DNA of 56,754 nucleotides from an uncultured Bacteroidota bacterium (GTDB taxonomy: Bacteria > Bacteroidota > Bacteroidia > UKL13-3). Position 1 is the stretch's first letter. Each line of letters starts with the position of its first letter. This document shows positions 18,117-27,002 of this stretch, one piece after another. The stretch covers positions 1-56,754 of the forward strand of contig CAISCU010000025.1 in the NCBI GenBank assembly GCA_903883965.1. Reading direction: 5' to 3'. A program made the position numbers and the translations under genes. Below the pieces are notes generated by a model, which ran no database searches, was not told where the DNA came from, and saw only the letters and a list, made by a program, of their open reading frames with translations.

Positions 18117-18899
18117 ATTACCAGTTCTTCCGCCATCTACAGGTACATTTATTCCTGTAATGTAAGCTGCAAATGGAGAGGCCAGAAAAGCCGCTGCGTA
18201 GGCAATTTCTTCAGGTTTGGCAAATCTATTGAGGGGAATTTCAGCTAACATTTCATCTTGAACATCAGCAATGCTCTCGTTTTGTTTCATGGCTTTTCCT
18301 TCAATAATTTGGGTCAGTCTGTCTGTTGCTGTTGCACCAGGTAAAATATTGTTAACAGTTATTCCCATTGGCCCCAGTTCATTGGCCAAGGTCTTGCTCC
18401 AATTGCCAACAGCACCTCTGATGGTATTAGAAACACCCAATCCTTTTAGAGGTATTTTAACAGAGGTAGATATAATGTTTATGATTCTACCGTATCCACT
18501 TTGTTTCATGCCATCTACTACATTTTGTACCAAATAGTGGCTGCTCAACAAATGTGAATTGAATGCTTGTAGAAATTCTTCTTCTCTGGCATTTACCAAT
18601 GCGCCAGGGCTTGGTCCACCTGAATTGTTTACTAAAATTTGATAGAGGTAATGCTCATTGATTTTTGATGTGATGGCTGCTTTCACTTCTTGCGGTTTCA
18701 TGAAATCAGCAACCAAATAATGGTGTACCTGGCCTTTAGATGTGTCTAAGTCTTTTACAACCCTTTCTAAGATACCTCCATTTCTTGAAAGCAAAGTGAC
18801 ATTAGCTCCCAACAATGCAAATTGTTTGGCAATTGCAAATCCAATTCCTTTTGTACTACCACAAACCAAGGCATTTTTGCCGGTTAAATCTATTTCCAT
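18111..18899 (-). CDS. SDR-family protein with atypical active site
   Basis: The 262-residue protein has the Rossmann dinucleotide motif CGSTKGIG (residues 13-20) and NNSGGPSPG in place of the NNAG segment. Where short-chain dehydrogenases carry catalytic YxxxK, it reads LGVSNTIRGAV, so Tyr is replaced by Ser and Lys by Arg. The C-terminal PVDGGRTGNL is typical of 3-oxoacyl-ACP reductase-like members. It is probably an NAD(P)-binding oxidoreductase of a divergent subgroup; activity is uncertain. I use the ATG at 18899 because the longer frame would need a GTG at 18917. Confidence 0.8.
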   Translation of the reverse strand: MEIDLTGKNALVCGSTKGIGFAIAKQFALLGANVTLLSRNGGILERVVKDLDTSKGQVHHYLVADFMKPQEVKAAITSKINEHYLYQILVNNSGGPSPGALVNAREEEFLQAFNSHLLSSHYLVQNVVDGMKQSGYGRIINIISTSVKIPLKGLGVSNTIRGAVGNWSKTLANELGPMGITVNNILPGATATDRLTQIIEGKAMKQNESIADVQDEMLAEIPLNRFAKPEEIAYAAAFLASPFAAYITGINVPVDGGRTGNL

Positions 18900-19008
18900 T
18901 TTATTCAATTGAGTCACTGCAATGATAGTACAAATTTTAATTTAGGTTCTTGCCCTCACCCAACTATTTTCATTCTCCTAAAAAAGGGGTTTTAAAAATT
19001 CAGAATTG

Positions 19009-21024
19009 ATGGTATTTTGCGGGGTGCAGTTTTTATATCCAAGTTTTTTATGGGCTATGGGCTTGCTAGCTTTGCCTGTTTTGATTCATTTGTTTAATTT
19101 CAGAAGACCCAAGAAAATAGTGTTTTCTGATATCAGGTTTTTAAAACAAATTGCCATTGAAACAAAAAAGCAAAAACAAGTCAAACACCTATTGGTATTG
19201 GCAATGAGAATGCTCATGTTGTTTTTTTTGGTACTTGCTTTTGCCCAACCCTTTATTCCTACAGTAGCAAATCTTCCAATTGGTGAAAAATTGGTTTCAG
19301 TATACTTAGACAATAGTTATTCTATGTCTTTAAATGGAGAGCGTTCAAGTTTGCTAGAAGAAGCAAAAAACAAAGCCAGGTTATTGGCCGATGCATATGG
19401 TGATGGTGCACAGTATCAAATAATCAATAATAATTTTGAGCCAGATCAATCCTTGCTATTGAGTAAAAAAGCATTTCTTGAAAAAATTGAACAAACCAAA
19501 TGGTCTGTCCAATCTAGAAATGCAAAACAGATTTACCACAAACAATTGTCTGCATTCCAGAGTAAATTCAACCCTTATGCAAGTTTGTATTGGATTTCAG
19601 ATGCACAAAAGAGCCAATTGGATTTGCTTAATTTTAAACCCGATTCATTGTTTCCGATTCATTTTATGCCCTTGGCTTCAGTTTTAAAAAACAATATTTG
19701 GATAGATACGGTATGGATGGATGAGCCGTTCATTCAATTAAACAAGCCTTTTACAATACATGTGAGAATTACTAACAATGCTGAATCGGATATTCAAAAT
19801 CAGGCTTTGTATTTATTGGTTGATCAGAAAAAAGTCAATTTGCAAAATTTCAATTGCAAAGCCAATCAATCAGAAGTTTTACATTTCAATTATACCGTTA
19901 AAGATACCAATTGGCATGCAGCAGCAGCAACCATAAACGATTATCCTTTGGTGTTTGACGATACCTACAATTTTATTTTAAAAGCAAGTGCACAAATCAA
20001 TGTATTGCAGTTGTATGCAAATAATCCCAATCCAGCGTTTAAAAACTTATATCAATTAGATGCTGCTTATCATTTAGCGCAACAAAACATAGATAAATTA
20101 AATAGCCAGCAGTTTGGCAATCAACAATTGGTCATTCTTGATGGCATTCAAGAATTGAGCAGTGGTATGGAAGAATCCCTGCTACAATACCTGAAAGATG
20201 GCGGTTTGGTTTTAATGTTACCTGCCTTAGAAAATGCTTCACAAAGCCAATCTTTTTTAAATAAACTTGGAATCAGGTTAGGAGACAAGCAACAAGCCAG
20301 TCTAGAAATCAATGAAATTCAAACCAAAGATGCTTTGTTCAAACAAGTATTTACCAGTATATCTGCTCAAACATTGTATCCAAAAGTTACAGCATACTTT
20401 CCAATTGAAAGCAATGGAAATACTACATTTCAACAAGTTTTAGGATTGAGCAATGGTCAGCCTTATGCAATTAGAAAGCAATTTGGAAAAGGGCAACTCA
20501 TTTTGGCAGCTTCTGCAATGCGAGCTCCTCAAGATCAATTTGTAAACCATGCCTTTTTTGTACCTTTTTTACTGAATATGCCTTTTCTAACCAAAACCAG
20601 GCAGAATTTGGCTTACCATACCAATCAAATTCAATTTTTACCCGTTCCAGAAGTATCAGAAAACAATATTTTTACACTTAAAAAGGCCAATCAATCATGG
20701 CAATGTCAGGCCGTTAATAGAGCTGGAAAATATTGTATTGAAATGCCTGCACTTATTCAAGATGCAGGTGTTTACAATTTATACAATGGGTCTAAATCAA
20801 TTGCAAAAATTGCTCTAAATGATTGCAGAACCGAGTCGAAATTACTGTATTACGAAAACGAAAATTTAGAAAAAGCAGGTTTTCAGATTGAACAGGCAAG
20901 TAATGAGGTACTAAGAAATCAAATTCAGTTGACTCAAAATGGGCATGCTCTTTGGCGTTATTGTATCATTGCTGCCCTGGTTTTTATATTGCTCGAAATG
21001 TTGTTGTTAAAGTCAGTGAAATAA
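19009..21024 (+). CDS. BatA-domain membrane protein with VWA-like region
   Basis: The protein of about 671 residues starts with the FLYPSFLWA ... LIHLFNFRRPKK segment of the BatA N-terminal double-transmembrane domain found in Bacteroidota. A second membrane segment (LLVLAMRMLMLFFLVLAFA) follows, then a von Willebrand A-like region whose metal site reads DNSYSMS. Another membrane helix sits at the very C-terminus. Such proteins are placed with MoxR/Bat systems in membrane-associated complexes, but no MoxR ATPase is nearby. Start choice is open: ATG at 19009, or GTG at 19024, which would give the family-typical MQFLYPSFL beginning. Confidence 0.8.
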   Translation: MVFCGVQFLYPSFLWAMGLLALPVLIHLFNFRRPKKIVFSDIRFLKQIAIETKKQKQVKHLLVLAMRMLMLFFLVLAFAQPFIPTVANLPIGEKLVSVYLDNSYSMSLNGERSSLLEEAKNKARLLADAYGDGAQYQIINNNFEPDQSLLLSKKAFLEKIEQTKWSVQSRNAKQIYHKQLSAFQSKFNPYASLYWISDAQKSQLDLLNFKPDSLFPIHFMPLASVLKNNIWIDTVWMDEPFIQLNKPFTIHVRITNNAESDIQNQALYLLVDQKKVNLQNFNCKANQSEVLHFNYTVKDTNWHAAAATINDYPLVFDDTYNFILKASAQINVLQLYANNPNPAFKNLYQLDAAYHLAQQNIDKLNSQQFGNQQLVILDGIQELSSGMEESLLQYLKDGGLVLMLPALENASQSQSFLNKLGIRLGDKQQASLEINEIQTKDALFKQVFTSISAQTLYPKVTAYFPIESNGNTTFQQVLGLSNGQPYAIRKQFGKGQLILAASAMRAPQDQFVNHAFFVPFLLNMPFLTKTRQNLAYHTNQIQFLPVPEVSENNIFTLKKANQSWQCQAVNRAGKYCIEMPALIQDAGVYNLYNGSKSIAKIALNDCRTESKLLYYENENLEKAGFQIEQASNEVLRNQIQLTQNGHALWRYCIIAALVFILLEMLLLKSVK

Positions 21025-21088
21025 GAGAACCAAGTATTTTTTTTAGTACTTCTCTGCTTAATTTGGTGCCAATCTGATTCAAAATCAA

Positions 21089-21096
21089 TAAATTTG
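21089..21096 (+). promoter_or_regulatory. TAnnTTTG -7 box of the dihydroorotase-like gene
   Basis: TAAATTTG matches the -7 consensus and lies 18 bases before the ATG at 21115, supporting that start over the upstream one at 21094. Confidence 0.55.
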
Positions 21097-21114
21097 CAGG
21101 AATCACCAACAATT

Positions 21115-22392
21115 ATGAAGTTAATCATTCTCAACGCCTTGATTTGCGATATAGAATCTGAATTAAACGGTAAATATTGTGATTTAATGATAAAAGATGG
21201 AGTGCTTCAAGAAATAGAGCAGTCTAAAAAGAAGGCATTTGACAATAGCCCAAAAGAATACAAAAGATTTGACGCTAAAAAAGCATTACTCAGCCAAGCT
21301 TGGGTAGATCTTTTTGCCAATTTTGGAGAACCAGGTTTAGAACAAGCAGAAAATTTTGAATCAGGAGCAAAAGCAGCATTGAGAGGCGGTTTTGCCAAAA
21401 TTATGTTGAGTCCCTTAACACAACCTTGTCGAGATTCTAAATCGGGCATTCAAAATGTTGTGAATTGCTCAGAAAAACTACCTGTATCAATTTATCCATA
21501 TGGAACAGTGAGTGTAAAAGCTGCAGGAAAAGAGCTTTCTGAAATGTACGATATGCAACTAGCAGGTGCCATCGGATTTACAGATGGCAATCATTCAGTC
21601 GAAAATGCAGGGTTGCTTTTAAAAGCTTTGCTCTATTTAAAAGGAATGAACGGTAAATTGTTTACCTACTCAAATGACGCAAGTTTAGCCAACGGTCAAC
21701 GCATTCACGAGGGTGCACAAAGTACCTATTTGGGTATGAAAGGTAGTCCTTCAATGGCTGAAGAAATTCGCATTCAAAGAGATTTGGAATTGCTTAAATA
21801 TGCAAATGGCAGCATCCATTTTAGTCAAATATCTTGCAAACAAAGTGTAGACATTATCAAGAAAGCTAAAAAACAAGGGTTGAAAGTTACCTGTGATGTA
21901 GCCATTGCCAATTTGTGTTTTACAGACAAAGAGCTACTGGCATATGATACCCATTTCAAAGTAATTCCACCTTTGAGATCACAATCAGACCAAATTGCTT
22001 TATGGGAAGCATTGGCAGATGGAACCATTGATGCCATTGTGAGTAACCACATGCCAATTGAAACTGAATTTAAGAATTTAGAATTCGAGTATGCGCAACA
22101 TGGTATGAATACATTGGAAGCCTTTTTACCCATGTTAGTACAGTCTAAACCTGCGCATATTTTATGGGAAAATGTCATCAAAGCTATTACGGTAAATCCT
22201 TCAAACATATTAGGTTTTGATAAGCCGGTATTTCAAGTAGGAGCGCCCATTTCTTTTACCTTGTTTGATCCCATTCATTCAGGTCAATTTCAGATTAAAA
22301 ATTCAAAAACCAAGAACAACCCTTTACATGGTCAAACAGTTAAAGGCAATGTGTTAGCGGTCTATCATAAACAAAAACTAAATTTATTTTAA
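21115..22392 (+). CDS. dihydroorotase-like amidohydrolase lacking the HxH motif
   Basis: The 425-residue protein follows the dihydroorotase pattern: an N-terminal beta domain with DLMIKDG, then ESGAKAALRGGFAKIM and the C-terminal SNHMPIE and AITVNPSNILG. The metal-binding DxHxH segment reads DLFANFGEPG (residues 65-74), with Phe67 and Asn69 where two zinc-binding histidines belong. It may be a non-catalytic partner of aspartate carbamoyltransferase or a divergent enzyme. Pyrimidine synthesis is the likeliest context but no other pyr gene is nearby. The next gene starts on its stop codon. Confidence 0.8.
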   Translation: MKLIILNALICDIESELNGKYCDLMIKDGVLQEIEQSKKKAFDNSPKEYKRFDAKKALLSQAWVDLFANFGEPGLEQAENFESGAKAALRGGFAKIMLSPLTQPCRDSKSGIQNVVNCSEKLPVSIYPYGTVSVKAAGKELSEMYDMQLAGAIGFTDGNHSVENAGLLLKALLYLKGMNGKLFTYSNDASLANGQRIHEGAQSTYLGMKGSPSMAEEIRIQRDLELLKYANGSIHFSQISCKQSVDIIKKAKKQGLKVTCDVAIANLCFTDKELLAYDTHFKVIPPLRSQSDQIALWEALADGTIDAIVSNHMPIETEFKNLEFEYAQHGMNTLEAFLPMLVQSKPAHILWENVIKAITVNPSNILGFDKPVFQVGAPISFTLFDPIHSGQFQIKNSKTKNNPLHGQTVKGNVLAVYHKQKLNLF

Positions 22393-23048
22393 TGTCAACC
22401 AATCAATCCACCATTCAACACGCCTTACAAGTATTGTTTACAGAATACGATCATTCTGAGGCAACTCAACAAGTTTGTAAAGCTTGTTTGGCCATATTCG
22501 AAGACCAAGACCAAGATTTCTTAAAAAGAGTAAAAGCTTTAGATGAATTATTTGATCAAAACCCAAATCTTGAACCCATTCACGAATTTGTATTTGATTT
22601 GTTATTGGTTAAACTGTTGTCTGCAGAAAACAAACCTGAATCGTTTTTTGATTCTCCTGAATGGGACCACATTGAAGACAAAACCATCGATAGGGGAAGC
22701 GAATTACTCAATTTGTTTTTATATTTAAGTGAAGCCAAGGAAGCTGATGTAGAAATTTCTTTAGATGATTTCTTAAATGAATTCTTATTGGTTGACGAAG
22801 ATGAATTCCAAGATGAATTGTCTATTTATGAGCCTTTCATTGTAAATGAAGACATCTTAGAGGCCGAATTGTCGAGTATCAAAGAAATACAAATGGCAAT
22901 CAAAGAAGAAAACCCAATTAAGCCATTGTTTTTACCATTGGTATTGTTTTTCCAAGAGCCTGAAGGCATCGTTGACGAAGAAGCAGCAGTATTGAATAAA
23001 TTTGATACTGCCGTTTACGAAACTTTGCGCGGTTTTTACAGGCATTAA
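22392..23048 (+). CDS. acidic protein of unknown function
   Basis: The 218-residue protein is not one I recognise. It is very rich in Asp and Glu, has no signal peptide or membrane segment, and looks mostly helical and cytoplasmic. Its ATG shares a base with the stop of the dihydroorotase-like gene (TAATG), so translation of the two is probably coupled. A small multi-membrane protein gene follows 35 bases later. Nothing in the sequence points to a specific role. Confidence 0.75.
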   Translation: MSTNQSTIQHALQVLFTEYDHSEATQQVCKACLAIFEDQDQDFLKRVKALDELFDQNPNLEPIHEFVFDLLLVKLLSAENKPESFFDSPEWDHIEDKTIDRGSELLNLFLYLSEAKEADVEISLDDFLNEFLLVDEDEFQDELSIYEPFIVNEDILEAELSSIKEIQMAIKEENPIKPLFLPLVLFFQEPEGIVDEEAAVLNKFDTAVYETLRGFYRH

Positions 23049-23083
23049 TTAGTATTATTGTTTGATAAATTTTTAAAACAACA

Positions 23084-23611
23084 ATGGAACAGCAAACAAC
23101 AATCAGACAAGTCATTACCAAATTTGCCATCATCTATGCATTGGCAATGATTGGCTTTGCATTGGTTTCCTATATTTTAGAGCAACCAAACAATTGGATT
23201 TTGAATACCCTTTCAATAGCTGCAAACATTGCAATCTTGTTTTTTGCTTTAAAGACCCGAAAAAATGAAATTGAATCAGGAAAATTAACCTATGCTCAAG
23301 GTGTGGGTACAGGTGTGGGCATTGTGGCTATTGGGGCTTTCATTTTAACTGTTTATACGCTCATATTCAATAATTTTATAGACCCCGATTACATGGATTC
23401 TATTTTGCAAAAGACCAAAATTGAAATGATGGAAAAGGGAATGTCGGACGAACAAATAGAGGGTGCAATGAAAATGACTGAAAAGTTCAAGAACCCAATT
23501 TTTAGTGCATTTATGACTTATTTTGGTTCACTTTTTTTTGGAACTATTTTAACCCTCTTGGTTGCAATTTTTACCAAGAACAACAAATCAAATAGCGAGG
23601 TACATGCTTAA
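23084..23611 (+). CDS. DUF4199-type integral membrane protein
   Basis: The 175-residue protein has about four predicted membrane segments. It carries the family-like stretch with IDPDYMDSIL followed by MSDEQIEGAMKMTEKF and a final membrane helix (SLFFGTILTLLVAIF). This arrangement is that of DUF4199 proteins, which are common in Bacteroidota and of unknown function. The gene overlaps the next one, a GT2 glycosyltransferase, by eight bases. In many members of the phylum the two lie together, which suggests a link to envelope assembly. Confidence 0.82.
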   Translation: MEQQTTIRQVITKFAIIYALAMIGFALVSYILEQPNNWILNTLSIAANIAILFFALKTRKNEIESGKLTYAQGVGTGVGIVAIGAFILTVYTLIFNNFIDPDYMDSILQKTKIEMMEKGMSDEQIEGAMKMTEKFKNPIFSAFMTYFGSLFFGTILTLLVAIFTKNNKSNSEVHA

Positions 23612-24584
23612 TTCTAAGATTGATATTTCTGTTGTCATTCCATTGTTTAATGAGGAAGAATCACTTCCAGAGTTAATCGAATGGATTGAACGTGTCATGC
23701 TAGAGCACAATTATACTTACGAAATGCTCTTTATTGATGATGGAAGCACAGACCAATCATGGAAATTAATCGAAAACCACCATCAAAGAAACCCTTGCAT
23801 TAGAGGTATCAAATTTAGGCGCAATTATGGTAAATCAGCAGCTTTAAATGTTGGTTTTCATGAAACTTCCGGTAATGTCATTATTACCATGGATGCCGAT
23901 ATGCAAGACAGCCCTGATGAGATTCCTGCGTTGTATAAAAAAATTACAGAAGAAGGATTTGATTTGGTAAGCGGATGGAAGAAAAAAAGATACGACCCCA
24001 TCAGCAAAACCATTCCCACCAAGTTTTTCAATGCTGCTACTAGGTTTATATCAGGCATACCACTCCATGATTTTAACTGTGGTTTAAAAGCCTACCGTTC
24101 TGAAGTAGTCAAATCTATAGAGGTCTACAATGAAATGCACAGGTATATTCCAGTCATTGCAAAATGGGCTGGATTTAGAAAAATAGGGGAGCATGTTGTA
24201 CAACACCGTGCCAGAAAATATGGCTCTACAAAATTTGGTGGAATATCTAGATTTATCAATGGTTTTTTAGATCTACTAACCATCTTTTTTGTTTCGAAAT
24301 TTGGAAAAAAACCAATGCACTTTTTTGGTGTTATGGGTACACTCATGTTCATGATTGGTTTTTCTAGTACACTGTATATTGTCAGTGAAAAACTTTGGTT
24401 GGTTTACACTGGAGACAATGTTGTCCGAAATATCACTGATCAGCCCTTGTTTTATATTTCATTGGTAGCTGTAGTAATTGGTGTACAACTCTTTTTGGCT
24501 GGTTTTATTGGAGAAATGATTTCTCGAAATGCTACAGAAAGAAATGTATATGGCATTACCCAAAAATTAGGCATTGAAGGCTAA
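23604..24584 (+). CDS. membrane-bound family 2 glycosyltransferase (dolichol-P-mannose synthase/ArnC-like)
   Basis: The 326-residue protein has the GT-A fold nucleotide-sugar site: VVIPLFNEEESL, IDDGSTD, and the metal-binding DADMQD. Two C-terminal hydrophobic helices follow, as in polyprenyl-phosphate glycosyltransferases such as ArnC and GtrB. It probably transfers a sugar from a nucleotide donor to undecaprenyl phosphate at the inner membrane. The ATG at 23604 lies inside the end of the DUF4199 gene and starts the conserved domain directly; the more upstream ORF start is unlikely. A GT4 enzyme follows, overlapping by 11 bases. Confidence 0.88.
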   Translation: MLNSKIDISVVIPLFNEEESLPELIEWIERVMLEHNYTYEMLFIDDGSTDQSWKLIENHHQRNPCIRGIKFRRNYGKSAALNVGFHETSGNVIITMDADMQDSPDEIPALYKKITEEGFDLVSGWKKKRYDPISKTIPTKFFNAATRFISGIPLHDFNCGLKAYRSEVVKSIEVYNEMHRYIPVIAKWAGFRKIGEHVVQHRARKYGSTKFGGISRFINGFLDLLTIFFVSKFGKKPMHFFGVMGTLMFMIGFSSTLYIVSEKLWLVYTGDNVVRNITDQPLFYISLVAVVIGVQLFLAGFIGEMISRNATERNVYGITQKLGIEG

Positions 24585-25710
24585 AAAAATTTTAATAGTT
24601 GGCCCTGCTTGGCCGCTTAGGGGCGGTTTGGCTACCTACAACGAACGTTTATGTAGGGAGTTCATTTCACAAGGTTTTGAATGTGAAATTCAAAGTTTCA
24701 GTTTACAGTACCCCCAATTTTTGTTTCCAGGTAAGACCCAGTATGCAACTGATCCAAAACCATCCGATATTACCATTCATGCAAGTCTCAACTCAATCAA
24801 TCCATTCAATTGGTTCAGAGTTGCACGTAAAATTAAAAAGGCCAATTTTGATTTAATCGTATTCCGTTATTGGATGAGTTTCATGGCTCCAGTATTTGGC
24901 ACTTTAGCCCGTTTAATCAAGAGTCAAAACAACCAAATAATTGCCATAGCCGACAATGTCATTTCTCACGAAAGAAAACCTTTTGAGAGGTTATTGGCAC
25001 AATATTTTTTAAATAGTTGTGATGCTTTTTTAGCCATGTCAAAAGATGTACAAACTCAAGTTCAACAGTTGCAATCAGCAAAAACTTGTGTTTATGTCCC
25101 ACACCCAATGTACGACATGTTTGGCCCCCAAATTAGCAAAGCCCAGGCATTGGAAACACTAGGGTTAGATCCTACATACAAATACTGTTTGTTTTTTGGA
25201 TTTGTCAGAAAATACAAAGGCCTGCATCTACTACTAGATAGTTTTGCCCAGTTAGACAGGAAAGCATTGAAGCTAAAATTAATCATAGCAGGTGAATTTT
25301 ATGAAGATGCAAACCCCTATCTCCAACAAATTCAAGATTTGAACTTGGGTAGTGATATCATTTTAAAATCAGACTTTATTCCCAATCACCTAGTAGGCCA
25401 GTATTTTTGCGCCAGCGATATTGTTGTACAAACCTATTTGACTGCTACACAAAGTGGGGTTACTCAAATTGCTTATTATTATGATATTCCTATGTTAGTT
25501 ACAAATGTAGGAGGCTTGTCAGAATTGGTACCAGATAATTTAGTAGGCTTGGTTTGTGAGAAAAATCCAGCTCAAATTGCGTCAAAATTGGAAAATTTCT
25601 TTCTTCAACAATTGGAACCCCAAATGAAACTGGCCATTCAGTCAGAAAAAAAGAGATTTACTTGGAATTACCTAAGCAGTGCCCTGTTGCAAATAGGAAA
25701 CCTTCAATAG
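24574..25710 (+). CDS. glycosyltransferase family 4
   Basis: The 378-residue GT-B enzyme begins KKILIVGPAWPLRGGLATYNERL, with the glycine-rich acceptor loop (shown here in part). Its C-terminal half has FVRKYKGLHLLLDSF and a conserved TATQSGVTQIAYYYDIP donor-site segment. It probably continues envelope glycan assembly begun by the GT2 enzyme upstream. The start is a TTG at 24574 inside the preceding gene, which indicates translational coupling; no ATG lies early enough. Donor and acceptor are unknown. It ends shortly before the rpsU promoter. Confidence 0.85.
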   Translation: MKAKKILIVGPAWPLRGGLATYNERLCREFISQGFECEIQSFSLQYPQFLFPGKTQYATDPKPSDITIHASLNSINPFNWFRVARKIKKANFDLIVFRYWMSFMAPVFGTLARLIKSQNNQIIAIADNVISHERKPFERLLAQYFLNSCDAFLAMSKDVQTQVQQLQSAKTCVYVPHPMYDMFGPQISKAQALETLGLDPTYKYCLFFGFVRKYKGLHLLLDSFAQLDRKALKLKLIIAGEFYEDANPYLQQIQDLNLGSDIILKSDFIPNHLVGQYFCASDIVVQTYLTATQSGVTQIAYYYDIPMLVTNVGGLSELVPDNLVGLVCEKNPAQIASKLENFFLQQLEPQMKLAIQSEKKRFTWNYLSSALLQIGNLQ

Positions 25711-25713
25711 GTA

Positions 25714-25744
25714 TTTGCTTTTATCCTAACAAGCACTATATTTG
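25714..25744 (+). promoter_or_regulatory. Bacteroidota-type promoter of rpsU
   Basis: TTTG at 25714-25717 is separated by exactly 19 bases from TATATTTG at 25737-25744, an ideal -33/-7 pair (TTTG-N19-TAnnTTTG) for the primary sigma factor of this phylum. Transcription would start near 25750, giving a leader of about 50 bases. Confidence 0.85.
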
Positions 25745-25782
25745 CACTCCCTTAAAAATAAATGTTTAAGGAGACTCAGAGA

Positions 25783-25790
25783 AAGGAGGT
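25783..25790 (+). promoter_or_regulatory. strong Shine-Dalgarno sequence of rpsU
   Basis: AAGGAGGT lies eight bases before the rpsU ATG at 25799 and is complementary to the 16S rRNA 3' end. Such a sequence is rare in this phylum, where ribosomes generally do not use Shine-Dalgarno pairing, and it marks rpsU for regulation. Confidence 0.9.
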
Positions 25791-25798
25791 GCACAAAT

Positions 25799-25993
25799 AT
25801 GATCCAGATTAACGTAAAAGAAAACGAGTCTTTAGACAAAGCGCTAAAGAAATTCAAAAAGAAGTATGAGAAAACAGGTGTTGTTAAGGAATTACGTGCT
25901 AGACAACAATTTGTTAAGCCATGTATCACTAAAAGACAACAAAAGATCCGTGCAGCTTACAAACTTTTCTTGCAACAACAAGCAAATAGCTAA
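25799..25993 (+). CDS. rpsU: 30S ribosomal protein bS21
   Basis: The 64-residue basic protein begins MIQINVKENESLDKALKKFK and has the KYEKTGVVKELRARQQF core of bS21. In Bacteroidota, bS21 helps hide the 16S rRNA anti-Shine-Dalgarno tail on the ribosome (established for Flavobacterium johnsoniae). The rpsU mRNA itself here carries a perfect AAGGAGGT, so a shortage of bS21 would expose the tail and raise rpsU translation. I fix the start at 25799 from this site and the family N-terminus; an upstream frame from 25742 is not plausible. A terminator follows, so the gene is monocistronic. Confidence 0.95.
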   Translation: MIQINVKENESLDKALKKFKKKYEKTGVVKELRARQQFVKPCITKRQQKIRAAYKLFLQQQANS

Positions 25994-26003
25994 TCAGATA
26001 ACT

Positions 26004-26034
26004 AAAAAAAATCGCGGTCTCCGCGATTTTTTTT
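26004..26034 (+). terminator. intrinsic terminator after rpsU
   Basis: A perfect 14-base stem of eight A-T pairs and a TCGCGG core (26004-26017 with 26021-26034, loop TCT) ends in a run of eight T. It separates rpsU from xerC and may act in both directions. Confidence 0.92.
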
Positions 26035-26100
26035 GCTTTAAAAACATAGAATTTGCAGGTTTCATAGATTTTTTTTAAATTGAGGAGGATTACCTGCCAC

Positions 26101-26976
26101 ATGGAACTACAACCTGCAATCAGTCAATTTTTAGATCAACTTAAATTTGAAAAGAAGTTTTCTAATCATACACTCATTGCCTATCAAAACGATTTAAGCC
26201 AGTTCCATACTTATTTAAACATTGAATATCAAATTTCAGATTTAGCACAGATCAAACATCTGTTTGTGCGTTCATGGATTGCTCAATTTTTAGAAAAAGA
26301 CATGAGTCCAAGATCGGTCAATCGGAAACTGTCAACCCTAAAATCTTTTTTTAAGTATGCCATGAGAGAACATTGGATTATTCTTGATCCAATGGCAAAA
26401 ATACAAGGTCCAAAAGTAGGGAAGAAGCTGCCCGTGTTTATAGAAGAAAAAAACATGCAGCATTTATTGGATGATGTGGATATGAATCCAGAAGAAGCGC
26501 TCATCATACAATTGTTTTATTTTACAGGCATACGCTTAGCCGAATTGATTTCGTTAAAAGTAAATGCAATTGATTTTTACCGTCATCAAATCAAAGTATT
26601 GGGTAAAAGAAACAAAGAAAGAATCATTCCAATTACTGCAGAATTAGCAACCTCTATCAAAAACTATCTCGAAATAAAACAGATTAGCCAAGCAGCTGTA
26701 CACCCACTATTTCTTACAGTGAAAGGAAAGCCTCTCTATCCAAGGTATGTCTATGACATTGTCAAAAGAAACCTAAACTTGGTGAGTACATTGCAAAAAA
26801 GAAGTCCACATGTACTCAGACACACTTTTGCAACCCATTTATTAAATGCTGGTGCAGACCTCAATGCAATCAAAGAATTGCTAGGTCATGCAAATTTGGC
26901 TGCAACGCAAGTGTATACCCATAACAGCATTGAACGTTTGAAATCAGTTTACAAAAACAAACACCCAAGAGCATAA
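26101..26976 (+). CDS. xerC: tyrosine recombinase XerC
   Basis: The 291-residue site-specific recombinase resolves chromosome dimers at dif together with XerD. It has an N-terminal SAM-like core-binding domain and a C-terminal catalytic domain with R145 (GIRLAEL), a lysine in the LGKRNKERI hairpin, H237 and R240 (HVLRH), H263 (LGHANL) and nucleophile Y272 (QVYTH). Length is right for a Xer protein rather than an integrase of a mobile element. The placement between rpsU and raiA is typical of the phylum. A GAGGAGG run sits about 12 bases before the ATG at 26101, further than ideal. The assignment to XerC rather than XerD rests on the gene neighbourhood. Confidence 0.9.
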   Translation: MELQPAISQFLDQLKFEKKFSNHTLIAYQNDLSQFHTYLNIEYQISDLAQIKHLFVRSWIAQFLEKDMSPRSVNRKLSTLKSFFKYAMREHWIILDPMAKIQGPKVGKKLPVFIEEKNMQHLLDDVDMNPEEALIIQLFYFTGIRLAELISLKVNAIDFYRHQIKVLGKRNKERIIPITAELATSIKNYLEIKQISQAAVHPLFLTVKGKPLYPRYVYDIVKRNLNLVSTLQKRSPHVLRHTFATHLLNAGADLNAIKELLGHANLAATQVYTHNSIERLKSVYKNKHPRA

Positions 26977-27002
26977 TTCATTCACCATTCAATTATATAG
27001 CC

